A stretch of DNA of 64,000 nucleotides, from NCBI RefSeq assembly GCF_004027225.2, contig NC_044290.2:4108906-4172905 (forward strand), written 5' to 3'. Positions 61,001-64,000 of this stretch are shown here, one piece after another (the first letter of the stretch is position 1; every line of letters starts with the position of its first letter). The notes beneath the pieces are model-generated. The model did not search any database and was not told where the DNA came from. It saw only the letters and a program-made list of their open reading frames with translations. The position numbers and the translations under genes were made by a program. Origin of the DNA: Strigops habroptila (Eukaryota > Chordata > Aves > Psittaciformes > Psittacidae).

Positions 61001-63978
61001 ATAAAAGTATTATGCAGAGGCTTTATCTTGTCCCTGGAAAAAGAGAAAACAACAAAAAAAACCACAGAGCTGAAAGCATTTTGAGGACTTCAGAGCTTGG
61101 TTCGGAGGGCTGAAGGCAGAATAAGGAGGGATATGGTCAGCAGAACCACTGTTCTACGCATGGGTCAGTGGGCCCACATCAGAAACCTTTGTTTGGCAGC
61201 ACAGCTATACAGGTTGGTTGCTTATCCAGTGATTAAGAACTTTGGTTTTCCCCTGCAAAAACGGAGGTTTACGTGGCTACTCCTGCCAGTTTTGCTGCAA
61301 CACAGGGAACAGACTGCTGCTGACTGGCTGCAACAAGGGATTTCTTTCCTGAGGCTCCTAAATAAATGCCAATAGATCTGATGATACTAAACAGTTTCAT
61401 TTACACTAGGGAGATGTTATGACGGCAGCACCTACACAAATGAGAACAAATGAGTCATTACCAAAGTGATAATGCAAGCAAAGATAGTGTGCAAGAAAGT
61501 ATTAGGTAGGGAAAGAATCTTAGAATCATTTAGGTTAGAAAAGGAAATGTCATTATCTTTAAGAAGAAGAAACCTAAGCTGGGGCAAACATCATGAGAAC
61601 TAATGTTCTTTATTCACAGAATGTGAATTGCAGAGTATAAAACTCTTTTACAGAGACATACAAGGGAAAGCAGCATTCTGGAGGAGAAGATGCTCCTGTA
61701 TGGCTTCTGTTTGAAGTTAGACTAAAAGATTAGAACAGCCTCTTTCAGCCTCACTCCCTGTGTAAAAGTACAAATAAATCCAGGAGAAATTACAGAGGAA
61801 GAGAAGCAGCAAGCTCAGCATGACAGCTGGGGCATAACTCCTGGGAGGTTTCAATAATTCAGATGTTTGCAGGGACTTCCTCAAAACAAAAGGACAGAAA
61901 AGGAAACAAGTTTTTGTGCTATACTTCACTGCTCCAGGGAAGCTGGAAGATAGCAAACAAAAGGAGGAGAGAATTGACAGAGTCACAAACTGCAAGTTTA
62001 GGTCTTTCATAAATTATATGCAGACACAAACACAAATCCACTTCTGTGAATTCAAAGTAAGTATAACAGATGGGGGAGAGAGATATATCAGAAGTGTTGC
62101 TTAAAAAGGGGCTAAGAGGAAATGAGAAAGTTTAAAAAATGCAATCTGCACCCTAGTAGAAATCTGAAGAAGTTTTATTTGGAATAGTGGAGAGATCAAA
62201 GTGGCTAAAGAAAGAATTAAAAAAAGAAACAAGGAGTTATTTAAGGAATTTTTAAGGAAAAAGATCACAGCCTTAGAACAACAGACATAGCTGCACGGAA
62301 TTATCCAAACACTCGAAAGCCAAAGAAATTTCAAGCAACAAGCCAGACCTCATCCAACAGGCTTGAAGCTTGAGCGGCATACAGGCAAAGGAGCGAGGTG
62401 AAGCAAGACTGGAAACATTTTGTATGTTATGTAGAGAAGAGATTTGAAAAGGTAAAAGGCTCAAATGAAGAAAGATAGTTTAATCTCTACACCATCAGCA
62501 CACATCTAACAGTATTTAATGATATCTGGGAGCCAAGATGCACTATTGGGAACATACCACGACATTGGGAATGCAAGCACGCACATCAAAAAAGTAAGAT
62601 AACAACAGAACAGGGAGAAAGAGGCATAAAAGAAACTAGGTGAAGAAACTGTATTCAAAGGCTTCTCTTAAGCATGCCCTCCTGGATCACTGGTCAGCCC
62701 TTGTTTTTAGCATCTTTCAGTGCTTACACTGGATAAGGCCTCAATGCACTATTACACAACTTCCTTCTTGGACCCTTCCCTAAGGACTAACAGCATGCAA
62801 TAACTTTCTCATTTACTGATGATGAGCAGTGTGAGAAGGCTTGGATCAGAGCCCAGACATCTCAATGGACATTGGATTTCTTAGCAGACCTATTTTATTG
62901 GAGCAACAGAATGTTCCTCCCCTCTCTCATTTCCCTCCCCTCAGAAAAAAAACCCCACTCACAATGATGCTTCCAGAATGTTTACCTCACTTCATGCCTC
63001 TTTCAAGCGTTCTCTGCCTCAGTATCCCCAGTTCCCTGATCCCCAGCTGGAAGTTAGCTTTCTGTGGCCCAAATCCATGAAGGTCTGTGTTATACACTGC
63101 CCTTCTAATCCCTCTTTGTGGAAGTCTAATGAAAAAAATCACACGTAGGTCCCAAAGAACAGGATAGGAAACTCATCTGACAACACTAATGACAGGAGTT
63201 AAGCTGGAAGTCCCCACAGGCACAGTAATATAGGCAACGTGGCAAATTATGCAACCACAGAACTGAATAGGGATCATCTAAGGGATTCTGACAGAACAGA
63301 ACAGAGAATTTTAAATATATTGTAGATGGACAGCACTGCATAAGTTTGTCAGGTTGTAATTTTTGCAGGTCTTTCTCAGCAATCACAAGGATGAGAAAAA
63401 TCTTAGTTTTTCTTTGAAAGCTTTCTCCTAATACATGCCCTAATTCAGCAGGGGCCTAAAGAAGTTCATGTGTTCACAAATACTCAAGAAAATGTCTGTT
63501 CATGCACAAAAACATCCTAAGAACAAAGACAGGGGAAAGAAATGAAAATAAGCATGCTTGTTAAAAATGAAAACAAATCCACTTCTCTTTAAAGAGTATT
63601 ACTCAAAGGTTGTCTGAAGATATTACACAGCATTTTTTGTCACTACACAAAACCAATTTTCACATGATGTTGTGAACCAGTGTAGTTTAGTTTCAGAAGT
63701 CTGACTTGTGCAGTTCTGCTATAGTAACTGTTTCCAGATGGAGAAGACAAAACCAGTTCCAGAGAGGCACCAGAATGAATAATAGGAAATCTCAATTGTA
63801 TTGCAGAAGTCATGATTACACTGCTAGCAGAAGTAATAATGGGAGAGAAAATAACTTCCCAAACAATTTTTTTTCCCCCAAGTCTGAACGTAAGGAAAAG
63901 TTCTCCATCTCCTTGAGCCCCCGAAATGATTTATAATCTATAATAAAAGAATGTAAAAAGTAACAGGACACTGCTCAC
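58015..63978 (-). other. OGFOD3: OGFOD3 intron (6.0 kb)
   Basis: Starts gtgagcag and ends ttcccag. It holds a small CR1 remnant (61512-61562) and A/C-rich tracts (about 61050 and 62945), and is otherwise AT-rich without recognisable features. Confidence 0.85.
61512..61562 (-). mobile_element. Small CR1 LINE remnant
   Basis: The stretch 'aaagaatcttagaatcattt' followed by 'aggttagaaaagg' resembles the reverse complement of a CR1 3' end (tail repeat, then the 'ggttggaaaagacc' block). Only about 50 bases are recognisable. Confidence 0.65.
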
Positions 63979-64000
63979 CCCTCCATCAGATCCTCCCAAG
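63979..64000 (-). CDS. OGFOD3: OGFOD3 coding exon, partial (cut by window end)
   Basis: The last 22 bases of the window, read on the - strand, code for LGGSDGG followed by the donor 'GGG|gtgagc'. The frame (phase 0 at the donor) joins exactly to the next exon, ASILDLHSG, and the human protein has the same LGGSDGGASIL sequence as I recall. The rest of the exon and the upstream coding part lie outside the window. Confidence 0.88.

Larger units (their letters stand above)
31265..64000 (-). other. OGFOD3: OGFOD3 gene, 3' part (six coding exons; 5' end outside window)
   Basis: The gene encodes a 2-oxoglutarate and Fe(II)-dependent oxygenase-domain protein, in the family a predicted single-pass type II membrane protein with its catalytic domain in the ER/Golgi lumen; its substrate is not known. 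In transcript order the coding exons are 63979-64000 (partial), 57950-58014, 57301-57357, 49478-49631, 44123-44246 and 31265-31401. All visible introns are GT-AG, with phases 0, 2, 2, 0 and 1, and the spliced frame is open for 185 residues to TAA. It is co-linear with human OGFOD3 as I recall it (LGGSDGGASILDLHSGAL, FSRIN-TEA, HVDK, GSFDYTSLLYLS, NLHRVEKVHWGTRYAIT). The iron ligands HxD and distal His, and the 2-oxoglutarate-binding Arg, are all present. Roughly the first 130 residues, with the membrane anchor, lie beyond 64000. The gene is convergent with UTS2R. Confidence 0.93.

Noticed and set aside
1..64000. Prokaryotic-type systems (CRISPR, operons, phage, defence islands) or a viral integration
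   Set aside because: Nothing in the window resembles them: coding parts are spliced vertebrate exons, and the interspersed repeats recognised are CR1 LINE fragments. No retroviral LTR pair or gag/pol-like frame was seen.

Overview
This is a 64 kb piece of vertebrate nuclear DNA, almost certainly avian. Coding exons are short and GT-AG spliced, introns are long, and non-coding DNA dominates. Several 3'-terminal fragments have the form of bird CR1 LINEs (a 'ttggaactagatgatctt...aaggtcccttccaacccaaacc' type tail ending in short 'attctgtg' repeats; the key blocks are given per entry). There are no operons, prokaryotic genes, CRISPR arrays, phage or complete transposons.

Layout. Positions 1-7.7 kb are gene-free as far as I can see. 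A GC- and CpG-rich block at about 7.7-8.6 kb surrounds the 5' end of a single-exon rhodopsin-type GPCR on the + strand (8117-9208, 363 aa), which I recognise as the urotensin-2 receptor UTS2R. From 9.2 to about 30.3 kb is a 21 kb intergenic stretch with one clear CR1 fragment, small tandem repeats and an AT-rich motif cluster that could be regulatory. From about 30.3 kb to the end, the - strand carries the last six coding exons of OGFOD3, a membrane-anchored 2-oxoglutarate/Fe(II) oxygenase-domain protein. They encode 185 residues from LGGSDGG to the stop codon. The start of the gene, with the cytosolic tail, transmembrane anchor and stem, lies beyond position 64000.

The two genes are convergent (tail to tail). 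From memory, UTS2R followed by OGFOD3 in opposite orientation is also the order on human 17q25.3. This supports calling the receptor the orthologue of mammalian UTS2R rather than one of the extra urotensin-receptor paralogues found in non-mammals. The two genes are not known to share a pathway: UTS2R is a peptide-hormone receptor at the plasma membrane, and OGFOD3 is an uncharacterised, probably ER/Golgi-lumenal oxygenase.

I found no undescribed biological system. The most interesting items are structural: trinucleotide repeats on both sides of the UTS2R start codon, a symmetrical 57-nt exon in OGFOD3 that could be skipped without a frameshift, a GC hairpin beside one OGFOD3 5' splice site with an AT-rich tandem array on the other side of the same exon, and an inverted CR1 pair within an intron. 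Most open reading frames of 60-130 codons in this window lie in AT-rich non-coding DNA and have no recognisable similarity; they are not annotated as genes.
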